Part shown: in pieces, positions 1-9,180 of the stretch
Layout of the letters: each line of letters starts with the position of its first letter
Numbering within the stretch: position 1 is the stretch's first letter
Assembly (NCBI RefSeq): GCF_007994985.1
Contig: NZ_VOQF01000007.1
Coordinates: 124,001-188,000 of the forward strand
Direction of reading: 5' to 3'
Source: Metabacillus litoralis
Lineage (GTDB): Bacteria > Bacillota > Bacilli > Bacillales > Bacillaceae
DNA length: 64,000 nucleotides
Notes under the pieces: model-generated
Seen by the model: only the letters and a program-made list of their open reading frames with translations
What the model was told of the DNA's origin: nothing
The model's database searches: none
Position numbers and translations under genes: made by a program

Positions 1-1081
1 AATCATCCTGATCATAAGCAGGAGCTACTTGAGGATATGGCTGATTTGGCATATTTGCATATTCTCCCTCATGTGCTTCTCCATAAGCACCCATCACTTG
101 GTTTGGATATCCCAGTCCTGTACCTGGCATAACTGGGGAAACTGGTACACCTGCATATGGGTTTACAGGAAATCCATGTCCTTGCCCATAATGAGCTGGA
201 GCTACTGCCTGTTGATAAGGCATATAAGGTTGATTTGGTACATTTTCATGATCATAATCATCATCTTCATCATAAGCTTCAGGACTCACAGCAGTTGGAT
301 ATGGCTGATTCGGCATCATAGCAGGACCAGGCGCATAAGGCATTTGTTGCATAGGATAATATGGTGGACAAAGTCCTGTTCCCGGTAATACAGGTGAAAC
401 TGGCACCATGTATTGTGGTGCTACATATTGCGGTTGTGGTTGATACATTGCCGGTTGATTATAGGCAGGCATCTGCATATTAGGCATGTTTGGTACATTC
501 GGCATGTTGGCCATATCTTTTAAATCCTCCTCATGGTGTTCTTCTTTTGGTAGATAATATGGCTCTGTATGATGATTTTCCTTAGGCATTTCTTCGTCTA
601 CTTTTGTCATGTCAGGTAACACATTTGCTGGTTTCGGTGGTAGCTGTGGATTTCCCATTTGCGGCATCATTGCCATATTCACCGTATAATAATTATTCGC
701 TTCCATCCCAGTATATACCGGATGTTGTGCATTAGGTACAGGCGGTATATAAGGTTTTGATGGTTTTTCTGTGATAGGTTCCTTAGGTACAGTGTCTTCT
801 ACATCTACAACTGCTTTTGGTTTTTCCTTAGCAAAAGGATGCTCCGCTAAAGGCATTTCTTTCTTAATTGGTGCTTCTTTTTGAATTGGTGCTTCCTTTT
901 GAATTGGAGCTTCTTTTTTCACAGCTACATTTCCAGAAGGAACTTTGATTTTCATACCAGGCATAATTAAATCTGGATTACTTAATTGTGTATTCATGCT
1001 CTTTACTTCTTCAAAATTAACTCCATATTTTTTTGCAATCTTCCAAAGTGTATCGCCTTTTTGTACAATATGAATTTTCAA
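1..1081 (-). CDS. safA: SafA, LysM spore coat/cortex assembly protein (3' end beyond window)
   Basis: Spore morphogenetic protein that localises to the cortex-coat interface and recruits inner coat proteins. The visible N-terminal 360 codons begin with a LysM domain (about residues 1-50, opening KIHIVQKGDTLWKIAKKYGV), which binds peptidoglycan and in B. subtilis SafA also mediates SpoVID contact. A Lys/Glu/Pro linker follows with three tandem QKEAPI units (DNA about 865-930). The rest is Pro/Met/Tyr/Gln-rich, with recurring MPNQPYP and PVSPVxPGTGL blocks. The start is TTG at 1081 with GGAGGG at 1088-1093, six bases away; no in-frame ATG fits as well. The reading frame is open to the window edge, so the C-terminus is not visible. 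SpoVID is encoded about 47 kb away in this window. Confidence 0.93.
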   Translation of the reverse strand, partial: MKIHIVQKGDTLWKIAKKYGVNFEEVKSMNTQLSNPDLIMPGMKIKVPSGNVAVKKEAPIQKEAPIQKEAPIKKEMPLAEHPFAKEKPKAVVDVEDTVPKEPITEKPSKPYIPPVPNAQHPVYTGMEANNYYTVNMAMMPQMGNPQLPPKPANVLPDMTKVDEEMPKENHHTEPYYLPKEEHHEEDLKDMANMPNVPNMPNMQMPAYNQPAMYQPQPQYVAPQYMVPVSPVLPGTGLCPPYYPMQQMPYAPGPAMMPNQPYPTAVSPEAYDEDDDYDHENVPNQPYMPYQQAVAPAHYGQGHGFPVNPYAGVPVSPVMPGTGLGYPNQVMGAYGEAHEGEYANMPNQPYPQVAPAYDQDD

Positions 1082-1547
1082 TGCTTTCCCTCCTAAGCAT
1101 AAAAAAAGTATCTGATGGATAATGAATCATAATGATTTTACAAAAACACCATTATTTTTCAGCAAAATATGAACATAAGCATAATGCCATTATTCTTCAT
1201 AACAAGTTATGAGAAGAAATCAGTAAATATGATAAAAATTAATATAAAAGAAATGATTACCTCTCAAATGGCTATATTTATACCTATGTTTGTTTTATGG
1301 AAATTATTAAGGCTATTTTCGTATACTTTTTTGCTTTGAGTCGATTGAAGAAAGCAAAAATGTATAAAGACTAGTGGATTCTCTTCTCTTTAAAATAGTT
1401 ATTTTATACAGTAAGTGCTTAATGAAAGAGGTCAAAAAAAAGAAGAACTGGCTTTATAATCAATAGTTCAAAAGATGAGCGGTATCACTAGTTGTTCAAC
1501 TTTTGTTTTAGTTTGTAAAAGTTGATTAAAGAATTACTTATACAGAA
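1082..1547. other. Intergenic region upstream of safA
   Basis: AT-rich non-coding DNA between safA and the nadA terminator region. It holds one copy of the ~80-bp dispersed repeat (1309-1388) and is followed by a copy of the GGGACATAA element. The safA promoter should lie here, and a sporulation sigma-factor promoter would be expected, but I found no convincing match. No other coding signal was seen. Confidence 0.6.
1309..1388 (-). repeat. Dispersed ~80-bp hairpin repeat, copy 1 (divergent)
   Basis: Read on the minus strand, toward safA, it aligns with copies at 14148-14226, 46352-46434 and 56507-56583. Shared blocks are a CCACTA box, CTTTATACA, an AAAGCA segment and a closing GAAAATAGCC. 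This is the most diverged copy (GAATCCACTAGTCTTTATAC at its 5' end). Function unknown; see findings. Confidence 0.7.
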
Positions 1548-1842
1548 TAGGCTGGGACATAATTTAGAAGTCATACAAAAAGACGAATAAATTCAGTTAA
1601 ACTGAAAGAAACAAGTTCATTCGACGGGGAGAAAGCTAAGCCACCTCAGCTTCGCCTGCTTAGGTCTCAGCTCTTCCTCTATTCACGTAGGAGTCGATTG
1701 TCTTCCTCTCCATTCCACTAGTTCTTAAAAATAGTAAACAAAATCAAAAACAACAAAAAACCCGAACTATTAGGTGAATGATTAATTAAAATATCACCTA
1801 ATGATTCGGGTTTAACATTAGCTTAACTACTTATGTTAGTAT
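1548..1842. repeat. GGGACATAA-bounded intergenic element, copy 1
   Basis: Starts with GGCTGGGACATAA (1550-1562). It contains a core related to the second copy at 7237-7578 (shared blocks CTAAGCC, CCTCAGC, GTAGGAGTCGA, CCATTCCACTAGTTCTTAA) and ends with a CCCGAA..TTCGGG hairpin. The terminal TTATGT has lost the CCCAGCC found in copy 2, so this copy is decayed at its right end. No ORF inside. I recall similar GC-richer core sequences as common Bacillaceae intergenic repeats, but this was not checked. Confidence 0.75.
1754..1814 (-). terminator. Rho-independent terminator of the nad operon
   Basis: Long imperfect hairpin: on the minus strand AAACCCGAATCATTAGGTGA pairs with TCACCTAATAGTTCGGGTTT, followed at once by a T run (T6GTTGTTTTT). 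It lies about 75 bases past the nadA stop and is also the 3' stem of the repeat element, so the repeat seems to supply the terminator. Confidence 0.75.
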
Positions 1843-1888
1843 GTTTTATATATTCTTTATTTTCACTAGGAAGTCATTTTTCTTCCTT

Positions 1889-2998
1889 TTATACATTTGC
1901 TAGCATACGATTTAGTGCTAATACTGCATCCTGAGTTATATGTTCAGGTACAACAATTCTGTTGGATGTTTCCCCTTTTTCTAGACCTTCTAATGTCCAT
2001 AATAAGTGAGGAAGATCAATACGATTCATTGTTAAGCATGGACACATAAATGGATTTAATGAGACAATTTTCTTATCAGGATGCTGCTGAATGATTCTAT
2101 TAACAAGATTCATTTCAGTCCCAACTGCCCACTTAGTTCCTGGTTCTGCCGCTTCGATCATATCGATAATGTATTTGGTAGATCCAGCATAATCAGATAA
2201 GCCTACAACTTCACGACTACATTCTGGATGAACAATAATATTCATGTCAGGCTCTGTTTTACGTATATGTTCGATGTTTTTCACAGTGAAGTTTTCATGA
2301 ACAGAGCAATGCCCTTTCCAGAGAATAACCACAACGTCTTCGGGGTTTCCATCGTATTCTAATTCATTAGAGATAGGATTCCATATCGCCATCTTATCAA
2401 GAGGAACGCCCAAATCAAATGCAGTATTTCTTCCTAGATGTTGATCAGGTAAAAATAAGATTCGTTGTTTTTGTGAAAATGCCCACTCGAGCATTTTTTT
2501 AGCATTTGAAGATGTAACAGTAGCTCCGCCATTTTTTCCAACAAATGCCTTGATAGCAGCAGTAGAATTTACATATGTTAAAGGAAGAATGGTATCACCA
2601 AAAACATTTTGAAGTTTTTCCCATGCTCTGTCTGTTTGTTCAATATCAGCCATATCTGCCATAGAACAACCAGCTCTCATATCAGGTAATAAGACCTTTT
2701 GATGTTCAGTAGTAAGCATATCAGCTGTTTCCGCCATAAAGTGTACTCCACAAAAAACAATATATTCTGCGTCTTTATTTTCAGCAGCTGCTTGTGCTAG
2801 CTGTAATGAATCTCCTGTAACATCTGAGAACTTAACAACTTCATCTTTTTGGTAATGATGTCCTGGTATATACAATCTTGAACCAAACTTCTCTTTTATT
2901 TCTCTAACTCTTTTTTCCATCTCCTCAGTTGATCGTGTTTTATAAGATTCTGGCATCATCTCTTTTTTTTCATGTTCAAGAATATCTAATAATTCCAC
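1889..2998 (-). CDS. nadA: Quinolinate synthase NadA
   Basis: Condenses iminoaspartate with dihydroxyacetone phosphate to quinolinate in de novo NAD synthesis; a cytoplasmic [4Fe-4S] enzyme. Length 369 aa, usual for the Bacillus type. Three conserved cysteine sites are visible: C111 in [10 protein letters not shown], a second in [10 protein letters not shown] and a third in [11 protein letters not shown]. The substrate-binding segment [10 protein letters not shown] is near residues 45-54. The start is GTG at 2998 with a strong AGGGGGG five to six bases upstream. It is the last gene of nadB-nadC-nadA, 11 bases after nadC, and is followed by a hairpin terminator. Probably repressed with the operon by NiaR (inference from the nadB-nifS intergenic site). 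Confidence 0.97.
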   Translation of the reverse strand: MELLDILEHEKKEMMPESYKTRSTEEMEKRVREIKEKFGSRLYIPGHHYQKDEVVKFSDVTGDSLQLAQAAAENKDAEYIVFCGVHFMAETADMLTTEHQKVLLPDMRAGCSMADMADIEQTDRAWEKLQNVFGDTILPLTYVNSTAAIKAFVGKNGGATVTSSNAKKMLEWAFSQKQRILFLPDQHLGRNTAFDLGVPLDKMAIWNPISNELEYDGNPEDVVVILWKGHCSVHENFTVKNIEHIRKTEPDMNIIVHPECSREVVGLSDYAGSTKYIIDMIEAAEPGTKWAVGTEMNLVNRIIQQHPDKKIVSLNPFMCPCLTMNRIDLPHLLWTLEGLEKGETSNRIVVPEHITQDAVLALNRMLANV

Positions 2999-3009
2999 GT
3001 GTATCCCCC

Positions 3010-3840
3010 CTATTTTACATTTAAGCTAATATCCAATGATTTATATGAATGAGTTAACATTCCTAAAGAAATATAATCAACATTTGTATTTCGGTAATCT
3101 GCTAAATTATGAAATCCAATACCTCCAGAAGCCTCAGTTATAATTTGTTTGGGTGTTAGCTTAACAAATCTTGCTACTTCCTCTGGTGTTCGATTATCAA
3201 ACATAATAACATCTGCTTTAGCTTCAATGGCTTCTAATAATTGTTCTTCAGTTTCAATTTCGACCTCGATTTTGACCATATGACCTGTTTTATTTCTTAC
3301 TTCTTTCACAGCATTATAAATAGATCCCGCAAAAGCAATATGATTATCCTTAATCATGACTCCATCATACAATCCAAATCGATGGTTGAAGCCACCACCA
3401 CAACGAACTGCATATTTTTCAAACATTCTTAGACCAGGTGATGTTTTTCTTGTATCACAAATTCTGGTAGAATCTGATTTCAGTAAGTTAATTGCTTGAT
3501 TTGTTAAAGTAGCAATCCCACTCATCCGTTGCATTAAATTTAAAATAACACGCTCTCCACTTAAAATGACAGAAACAGGTCCTTCAATTTCAGCAATAAT
3601 ATCTCCCTTTTTTAATATATCTCCATCAAGCTTTTTTACGTTCACAAGAAGATCTGACTGAAACAGAGAATATCCTGCTTCTATAATACTAGCACCAGAG
3701 AAGATGCCATCTTCTTTTGCAACAATAACAGCTTCACCTCTAGCGGCTTCACCGAAGATTGTTGAACTGGAGATATCTAATTCTCCAAGATCCTCTAAAA
3801 AGAATTCTTCTAATTTTTTCTTTAATTTGATCGTATTCAA
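3010..3840 (-). CDS. nadC: Nicotinate-nucleotide pyrophosphorylase (quinolinate phosphoribosyltransferase) NadC
   Basis: Converts quinolinate and PRPP to nicotinate mononucleotide, CO2 and PPi. Length 276 aa, typical. Family motifs seen are the [11 protein letters not shown] helix, the TRKTSPGLR loop (phosphate-binding Arg/Lys), KIEVEIET and the C-terminal EASGGI barrel segment. The start is TTG at 3840; its Shine-Dalgarno GGAGGTG lies inside the end of nadB, whose stop is only three bases upstream, so translation is probably coupled. Middle gene of the NAD operon. Confidence 0.96.
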   Translation of the reverse strand: MNTIKLKKKLEEFFLEDLGELDISSSTIFGEAARGEAVIVAKEDGIFSGASIIEAGYSLFQSDLLVNVKKLDGDILKKGDIIAEIEGPVSVILSGERVILNLMQRMSGIATLTNQAINLLKSDSTRICDTRKTSPGLRMFEKYAVRCGGGFNHRFGLYDGVMIKDNHIAFAGSIYNAVKEVRNKTGHMVKIEVEIETEEQLLEAIEAKADVIMFDNRTPEEVARFVKLTPKQIITEASGGIGFHNLADYRNTNVDYISLGMLTHSYKSLDISLNVK

Positions 3841-3843
3841 CCG

Positions 3844-5388
3844 TTACACCTCCACTTGCATTTCATCTTTTGTTCGAATAACATATTTTTGTCTCCAGAT
3901 TTGATCATTACTCTCAGGAAAATCTAGTCGAAAATGACCGCCTCTACTTTCAGTTCTTGTTAATGCTGATGACGATATGATCCAACCAATTGTTAACATA
4001 TTAATTACTTCAATTTGTTCAATTGTGAAATCCTTCACATTAAAGTCCCAAAAAGAGACTTGATCTTTATATGATTCAAACCATTTAACAGCATAGAGTA
4101 AATCATTTTCTGTTCTTTGTATGCCCACATATTTTGTCATGATTTCTTGGATTTCTTTTTTATTTGGTAGCTCTATTTCCGTCTGATACATAGAAGGTAC
4201 TTCATTAAAGAAATACTCTCTGTCAAAAGATAATGTAGAGATATACTCAGCGATTCTTTTACCAAAAACAAGTCCTTCTAACAAAGAATTACTTGCCAGT
4301 CTGTTCGCACCATGTACACCTGTGCATGCCGCTTCTCCAACAGCAAATAAATTTGGAATTGACGTCTCACCTTTATCATTAGTTAGGATTCCACCCATTA
4401 AAAAGTGCATTCCTGGGGCAACAGGGATTTTCCCACTAGCTAAATCAATTTTATGCTCACGACATAGCTTTGAAATCGTTGGAAATCTTGTAGTGAAGTT
4501 GGCAATCATTGAAATATCAAGGTAGATTGTGTTTCCTTTTTTCATTTCATCAAAAATAGCCCTTGATACAACATCTCTTGGAGCTAAATCACCTTGATGA
4601 TGAAGATCATTCATAAATACTTTACCGTTCTGGTTAATTAATGTTGCACCTTCTCCTCTAACAGCTTCAGAAATAAGCCCAACACATTTCCTATCAATAT
4701 GAAGCATTGTTGGATGAAATTGAATAAACTCCATATCAGCAATTTCTGCTCCTGCCCGGTAAGCCATGGCAATTCCGTCACCTGTAATAACGTCTGCATT
4801 TGACGTATGACCATATACCGCACCACAACCACCACTAGCTATAATCGTTTTACTTGCTAGATATTGCTCTATTTCACCCTGCTTATTTTTCGTATAAACG
4901 CCTAAGCATTGGCCATTCTTTATAATAAGATCGATAACTAGTTCATTTTCGATTAAATTGATTGATGATCTTGTTGCTTGGTATAAAAACTTTGTTAATT
5001 CTTTGCCAGTAGCATCTCCACCTGCATGAATGATTCTATGATGAGTATGTGCTCCTTCTTTTCCTAGAAGCAATTCACCTTTTTCATCGTAGTCAAAATT
5101 CATTCCCCGTTCACACCATTCAAGTATTGAAGAAGGGCCATCTTGCACAAGATACTCAACATTTGTTTCATTATTATGATAGCATCCAGCAACTAACGTA
5201 TCTGCAAAGTGACTTTTCCATGAATCCCGGTGATGAACTGCAGCTGCAATCCCCCCTTGTGCCAGCATCGAGTTACTTGTCACCCATGAAGATTTGGTAA
5301 TCATTGTAATATGCTTATGACGAAGATGGTATGCAGTAGAAAGGGCTGCAAGTCCACTTCCAATTATAATTACATCTGTTTGAGGCAT
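3844..5388 (-). CDS. nadB: L-aspartate oxidase NadB
   Basis: Flavoprotein that oxidises L-aspartate to iminoaspartate, the first step of de novo NAD synthesis, feeding NadA. Length 514 aa. FAD-binding motif GSGLAAL near residues 11-17, an SMLAQGGIAA flavin-contact segment, and the family motif FIQFHPT are visible, with HGANRLASNSLLEGLVFG at the C-terminal FAD site. ATG start with GGAGGG upstream. First gene of nadB-nadC-nadA, divergent from nifS. The 108-base divergent region carries a NiaR-like operator, which fits repression when nicotinate is available. Confidence 0.97.
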   Translation of the reverse strand: MPQTDVIIIGSGLAALSTAYHLRHKHITMITKSSWVTSNSMLAQGGIAAAVHHRDSWKSHFADTLVAGCYHNNETNVEYLVQDGPSSILEWCERGMNFDYDEKGELLLGKEGAHTHHRIIHAGGDATGKELTKFLYQATRSSINLIENELVIDLIIKNGQCLGVYTKNKQGEIEQYLASKTIIASGGCGAVYGHTSNADVITGDGIAMAYRAGAEIADMEFIQFHPTMLHIDRKCVGLISEAVRGEGATLINQNGKVFMNDLHHQGDLAPRDVVSRAIFDEMKKGNTIYLDISMIANFTTRFPTISKLCREHKIDLASGKIPVAPGMHFLMGGILTNDKGETSIPNLFAVGEAACTGVHGANRLASNSLLEGLVFGKRIAEYISTLSFDREYFFNEVPSMYQTEIELPNKKEIQEIMTKYVGIQRTENDLLYAVKWFESYKDQVSFWDFNVKDFTIEQIEVINMLTIGWIISSSALTRTESRGGHFRLDFPESNDQIWRQKYVIRTKDEMQVEV

Positions 5389-5405
5389 AACAACCCTCCT
5401 GTAAA

Positions 5406-5428
5406 TTACACCTGTCTTGACACCTATA
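5406..5428. promoter_or_regulatory. Candidate NiaR operator between nadB and nifS
   Basis: The sequence TTACACCTGTCTTGACACCT contains ACACCT twice, 12 bases apart, each next to TGTC/TTGA. It overlaps the -35 of the nifS promoter. Position and sequence resemble the tandem-type NiaR (YrxA) sites known upstream of nad genes in Bacillus; assignment rests on memory of that motif and on niaR being in the adjacent operon. Confidence 0.6.
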
Positions 5429-5446
5429 TTTACATAAATTTAAAAT
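5418..5446 (+). promoter_or_regulatory. Sigma-A promoter of nifS-niaR
   Basis: Consensus TTGACA at 5418-5423, 17-base spacer, TAAAAT at 5441-5446, about 60 bases before the nifS start. The -35 sits inside the candidate NiaR operator, so bound repressor would block polymerase. Confidence 0.75.
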
Positions 5447-5505
5447 AATGACAAGAGTTTTTATTACATTTACAGTAAGATAATGATAAAGGTGAGGTGA
5501 AGGTA

Positions 5506-6636
5506 GTGATTTATCTGGATTATGCAGCAACAACTCCAATAAGTGATTCTGCACTTGATATATATTGTAAAGTAGCTAAAACTGCCTATGGTAACAGTAG
5601 TAGCTTACATGATATTGGTGATCTTTCAGCAAGAACATTGGCAGCTTCTAGAAAAATAATAGCTAATCTACTTGGTGCAAATGAGAAAGGTATTTTTTTT
5701 ACAGGTGGAGGTAGCGAAGCAAATATATTAACCATTCAATCATTATTAAAAGGACTTGATTCGAAAAAGAATCATATTATTACAACTCAAATCGAGCATT
5801 CTTCTCTTCATACTTTTTTCAAAACATTAGCTAGCAAAGGATATGATGTGACATTTTTGATGCCTGATGAAAATGGTCATATTTCAGTATACGATCTCCA
5901 AAATCAGCTTAAGCAGAATACCGGTTTAGTTTCTATTCAACATGGAAATTCAGAAATAGGCTCTATTCAACCATTGAAAGAAATTGGTCAATTATTAAAA
6001 AATAAAGACATTCTTTTTCACAGTGATTGTGTACAAACATTTGGAAAGCTACCAATTTCTGTTGAGAATTCCCATCTTGATGCTATCTCAATATCTGCTC
6101 ATAAAATTTATGGACCAAAAGGCATTGGAGCTGCCTATATCAATCCAGCCATTCACTGGCAGCCACTCATAGCCGGCACTACCCATGAATCAGGGTTTAG
6201 ACCTGGAACAGTAGATGTTCCAAGTGCTGCAGCATTTGCAACGGCTGCACAAGAGATCATAAGTGAAATGGAGAAAAATACTGAACACTTTTTACAGTTA
6301 AAAAATCATTTCATCTCTTTACTTGAGCCTTATAAAGATAAAATCATCTTATTAACAGAAAATATCGATCAATCACTACCAAATATTTTACCTATCGTGA
6401 TTAAAGGGATAGAAGGGCAATACACAATGTTAGAATGCAATAGGCATGGTTATGCCATTTCTACAGGAAGTGCATGTCAAGTAGGCATGCAAGCACCATC
6501 ACGACCTCTTACTTCTATCGGATTTGACGAACAGCAAGCAAAGCAATATATTAGAATTTCACTAGGTAAACAAACAACGAAGCAACAAATTGAGAACTTT
6601 ACACAAACGTTATATTCGATCGTTAAAAATTTTTAA
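5506..6636 (+). CDS. nifS: NifS-type cysteine desulfurase for NadA Fe-S cluster assembly
   Basis: PLP-dependent enzyme releasing sulfur from L-cysteine; the nad-linked paralogue in B. subtilis matures the Fe-S cluster of NadA. It opens MIYLDYAATTP and carries the GGGSEAN loop, the HGNSEIGS segment, the PLP lysine region SISAHKIYGPKGIGA and the catalytic-Cys loop STGSACQVG. I place the start at GTG 5506, three codons inside the longest ORF, because GAGGTGA lies six bases upstream and the B. subtilis homologue begins MIYLDYAATTP. That gives 376 aa. Divergent from nadB and followed 43 bases later by niaR. Confidence 0.93.
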   Translation: MIYLDYAATTPISDSALDIYCKVAKTAYGNSSSLHDIGDLSARTLAASRKIIANLLGANEKGIFFTGGGSEANILTIQSLLKGLDSKKNHIITTQIEHSSLHTFFKTLASKGYDVTFLMPDENGHISVYDLQNQLKQNTGLVSIQHGNSEIGSIQPLKEIGQLLKNKDILFHSDCVQTFGKLPISVENSHLDAISISAHKIYGPKGIGAAYINPAIHWQPLIAGTTHESGFRPGTVDVPSAAAFATAAQEIISEMEKNTEHFLQLKNHFISLLEPYKDKIILLTENIDQSLPNILPIVIKGIEGQYTMLECNRHGYAISTGSACQVGMQAPSRPLTSIGFDEQQAKQYIRISLGKQTTKQQIENFTQTLYSIVKNF

Positions 6637-6679
6637 TCTTATGGTATTGTTACTCATTCATAAAGAAAGGTAGAATACG

Positions 6680-7225
6680 ATGAAAACTGATAAAATTCTA
6701 GGGGAAGAACGAAGAAATTTTATATTAGATTTTTTAATAAAAGCAGCTTCTCCTACAACAGGTGGAGAGTTAGCAAACCTAGCCAATGTAAGTAGACAAG
6801 TCATTGTACAGGATATCTCTCTATTAAAGGCTAAAAATTATCCTATTATGGCAACAAGCCAAGGGTATGTTTATATTGCAAAAGAAGAAAACCCTACAAA
6901 AATGAGTGAACGAATCATAGCTTGTAAACATAATCCTGAACAAACGAAGGATGAATTGAATATCCTTGTTGATCACGGTGTTTTTGTAAAAGATGTTATC
7001 GTTGAGCACCCTGTTTATGGAGACTTAACAGCATCCATAATGGTTGGTAATCGAAATGATGTAAAGGAGTTTATTAAAAAGATTACTGAGCATAATGCCT
7101 CCTATTTATCTCAATTAACCGAGGGACTGCATTTACACACGATACAAGCTGATTCACTTGATAAGCTTGATCTTGCTTGTGAAGAGCTTGATAGGGCTGG
7201 ATTTTTATTTAATGGTGATATTTAA
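6680..7225 (+). CDS. niaR: NiaR (YrxA) nicotinate-responsive transcriptional repressor
   Basis: DNA-binding repressor of NAD synthesis genes that senses nicotinic acid. 181 aa: an N-terminal winged helix (about residues 5-65, with TTGGELANLANVSRQVIVQD as the recognition helix region) and a C-terminal 3H domain (about 75-175) with metal-binding histidines in HGVFV, VEHPVYG and GLHLHTI. ATG start preceded by AAAGG. Co-transcribed with nifS, so it probably autoregulates from the operator upstream of nifS. Confidence 0.93.
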   Translation: MKTDKILGEERRNFILDFLIKAASPTTGGELANLANVSRQVIVQDISLLKAKNYPIMATSQGYVYIAKEENPTKMSERIIACKHNPEQTKDELNILVDHGVFVKDVIVEHPVYGDLTASIMVGNRNDVKEFIKKITEHNASYLSQLTEGLHLHTIQADSLDKLDLACEELDRAGFLFNGDI

Positions 7226-7236
7226 AACATAAAGAG

Positions 7237-7578
7237 AGGTTGGGACATAACTAAAGAAATCATCCAAAAGAAAGAATAAATCTAGATTCAGTTAAGCTGA
7301 AAAACAAGTTCGTTCCATTGCGCTGCAGACACTCGCTTTCCACGGGGAGGAAGCTAAGCCTCCTCAGCTACGCCTGCGGGGTCTTAGCCTTTCCTCTAGT
7401 CCCGTAGGAGTCGAATGTCTTCCGCTCCATTCCACTAGTTCTTAAGAATAGTAAGCAAAATCAAATAACTATTGAAGACAGCAAAATAAAAACCCGAACT
7501 ATTAGGAGAATGATCATTTGAAATTCCACCTAATAATTCGGGTTTATCATTTGCTTTACTACTTATGTCCCAGCCTCC
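7237..7578. repeat. GGGACATAA-bounded intergenic element, copy 2 (complete)
   Basis: The best-preserved copy, about 340 bases. Left end GAGGTTGGGACATAA and right end TTATGTCCCAGCCTC are inverted repeats of each other. The GC-richer core includes CGCTTTCCACGGGGAGGAAG, CTCCTCAGCTACGCCTGCGG and GTAGGAGTCGAATG, then CCATTCCACTAGTTCTTAAG and a CCCGAA..TTCGGG hairpin. It fills the gap between convergent niaR and pheA. No ORF and no obvious target-site duplication. Confidence 0.8.
7488..7546 (-). terminator. Terminator of pheB-pheA, inside the repeat element
   Basis: Hairpin read on the minus strand: AAACCCGAATTATTAGGTGG against CCTAATAGTTCGGGTTTTTA, followed by a T-rich tract. It lies about 50 bases after the pheA stop. 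Same structure as the one at 1754-1814. Confidence 0.7.
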
Positions 7579-7596
7579 TTCATTATTTTCACGTCA

Positions 7597-8472
7597 TTAT
7601 TTCTTAATACTCTTCTTAATTGAATAAGCTTCATATGATCCTAGTAGCTTCACTCCACAACCTAATGCTTCTAATTCAGCAATAGCTCCTGGAATTAACA
7701 CTTCATCTATTCGCATATCAATATCTATGATAAAAAAGTAATTTCCTAAGCCTGTTTTCATTGGTCTTGATTCAATTTTTGATAAATTTAATTTTCGCCA
7801 CGTAAATGCTGATAATACCTGATGTAATGCTCCTGATTGATCAGATGGAAGTGTGATCATTAAAGTAGACTTTTCCCTATCTGGAGAAAGTAAGGGACTA
7901 TTGTATTCTTTTTTTGCAGGGTGTAAGATTGCAAATCTTGTGTGGTTATATTGATAATCATGTATATTTTCTTTTACAATCTCTAATCCATACTCTTTTG
8001 CTGCAAGCTCGTTAGCAATTGCAGCAACAGCTTCATCTGGATGATTACTAACATATTGAGCAGCTGCTCCCGTTGATGTTGCATAATCATATGTAATACC
8101 ATTAAAAGTATGATGTAAAAACTTATGACATTGTGCAATTGCATGGGAATGTGAAAAAACTCTTGTGATGTTTTCCCATTTTCCTGTGTTTTCAGGATGT
8201 ACCATTAAATGCTGTTCAATCGGAGAAACAATTTCACCAACAATATTTAATGGTTGTTCATGAATTAAATAATCTATTGTTAAATTAACTGATCCTTCTA
8301 ATGCATTTTCTGTAGGTACTACAGCATAATCAACTTTACCTTCTGCAACAGCATCAATACACTGAGGTATTGTTGAATATGCTACTTCCTCAATCTTTTC
8401 TCCAAAAAAGGCTTGTACAGCCAAATGAGTAAAAGTTGCTCTAGGACCTAAGAATCCTACCTTCACTGTCAA
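7597..8472 (-). CDS. pheA: Prephenate dehydratase PheA
   Basis: Converts prephenate to phenylpyruvate in phenylalanine synthesis. 291 aa, monofunctional (no chorismate mutase domain). The catalytic region about residues 5-185 includes the ENALEGSVNLTIDYL and NHTRFAIL motifs; the C-terminal ACT domain (about 200-280) includes GALHQVLSAF and the Phe-binding ESRP segment. The start is TTG at 8472 with AAGG four bases upstream. A GTG six bases downstream would give the shorter N-terminus seen in homologues, so the exact start is uncertain by two codons. Downstream of pheB in a two-gene operon. Confidence 0.94.
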   Translation of the reverse strand: MTVKVGFLGPRATFTHLAVQAFFGEKIEEVAYSTIPQCIDAVAEGKVDYAVVPTENALEGSVNLTIDYLIHEQPLNIVGEIVSPIEQHLMVHPENTGKWENITRVFSHSHAIAQCHKFLHHTFNGITYDYATSTGAAAQYVSNHPDEAVAAIANELAAKEYGLEIVKENIHDYQYNHTRFAILHPAKKEYNSPLLSPDREKSTLMITLPSDQSGALHQVLSAFTWRKLNLSKIESRPMKTGLGNYFFIIDIDMRIDEVLIPGAIAELEALGCGVKLLGSYEAYSIKKSIKK

Positions 8473-8490
8473 CTTGCCTTCAACTCCTTA

Positions 8491-8934
8491 TTATGCACCT
8501 TGACCAAGAATTTCGACTTTTTCTACGAACTCTAATCTTCTAAGCTTTGTCATTAAGCGATTAATATCTTCTGTCATTCCATTCGTATTAAGAGAAAGTG
8601 TAACATTCGCTCTTCCTTGAATCGGAATTGATTGATGGATCGTTAACACATTGCATCCAGCAGTAGCTACAACAGATAATAAATGAGAAAGTGTTCCACT
8701 TCGATCTTCCAAATGGAAAAATAGTGTTATTAACTTTTCTTTTACCATTGTATGAAACGGAAAAACTGCATCTCGATATTTATAAAAAGCACTACGGCTT
8801 AAATCAACCCGCTGTACAGCTTCAGCAACAGAATCAACTTTCCCTCTTTCTATTAACTTCTTAACTTCAAGCGTTTTCTTCATTGCTTCTGGTAATATAT
8901 CTTCACGCACTAAATAAAAGGTATCATCCTTCAT
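8491..8934 (-). CDS. pheB: PheB, ACT-domain protein
   Basis: 147-aa ACT-domain protein conserved upstream of pheA in Bacillus; it has been annotated as a chorismate mutase-like or regulatory protein, but its activity is not certain. N-terminal helical segment (about 1-65, with [13 protein letters not shown] resembling a small helix-turn-helix) and a C-terminal ACT domain (about 68-143, containing [15 protein letters not shown]). ATG start with GGGAGGG. The pheA start lies 18 bases after its stop. Confidence 0.93.
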   Translation of the reverse strand: MKDDTFYLVREDILPEAMKKTLEVKKLIERGKVDSVAEAVQRVDLSRSAFYKYRDAVFPFHTMVKEKLITLFFHLEDRSGTLSHLLSVVATAGCNVLTIHQSIPIQGRANVTLSLNTNGMTEDINRLMTKLRRLEFVEKVEILGQGA

Positions 8935-9116
8935 GATGTCCCTCCCATGATTTTTCTCACTGTAGATAATTTATCACAATATTGGCTAAATTTCTCCTTT
9001 TTTCTAAAAGAAAAGAGAAAATGATATAAAATCACTTTAAAATACTAGTAAATAACAGAATTAAATACAAATACTACTTCCATTTGACTTTAAATAAAAA
9101 ATTTATAAAAAGCTAC

Positions 9117-9144
9117 AAAAAAGAGAGCCATTAATTAGCTCTCC
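9117..9144 (-). terminator. Terminator after obg
   Basis: Minus-strand hairpin GAGAGC (9143-9138) / GCTCTC (9128-9123) with a 9-base loop, followed by six T residues. It lies 37 bases past the obg stop and ends the spo0B-obg unit. Confidence 0.85.
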
Positions 9145-9180
9145 TTATTACATCAATTTATAACTGAGAAGAAAATTCTT

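Noticed and set aside
29-388. 119-aa plus-strand ORF at the left edge
   Set aside because: It is the antisense shadow of safA; it is rich in Trp/His/Ile from the complement of the Pro/Met/Tyr-rich coat protein and has no ribosome site.
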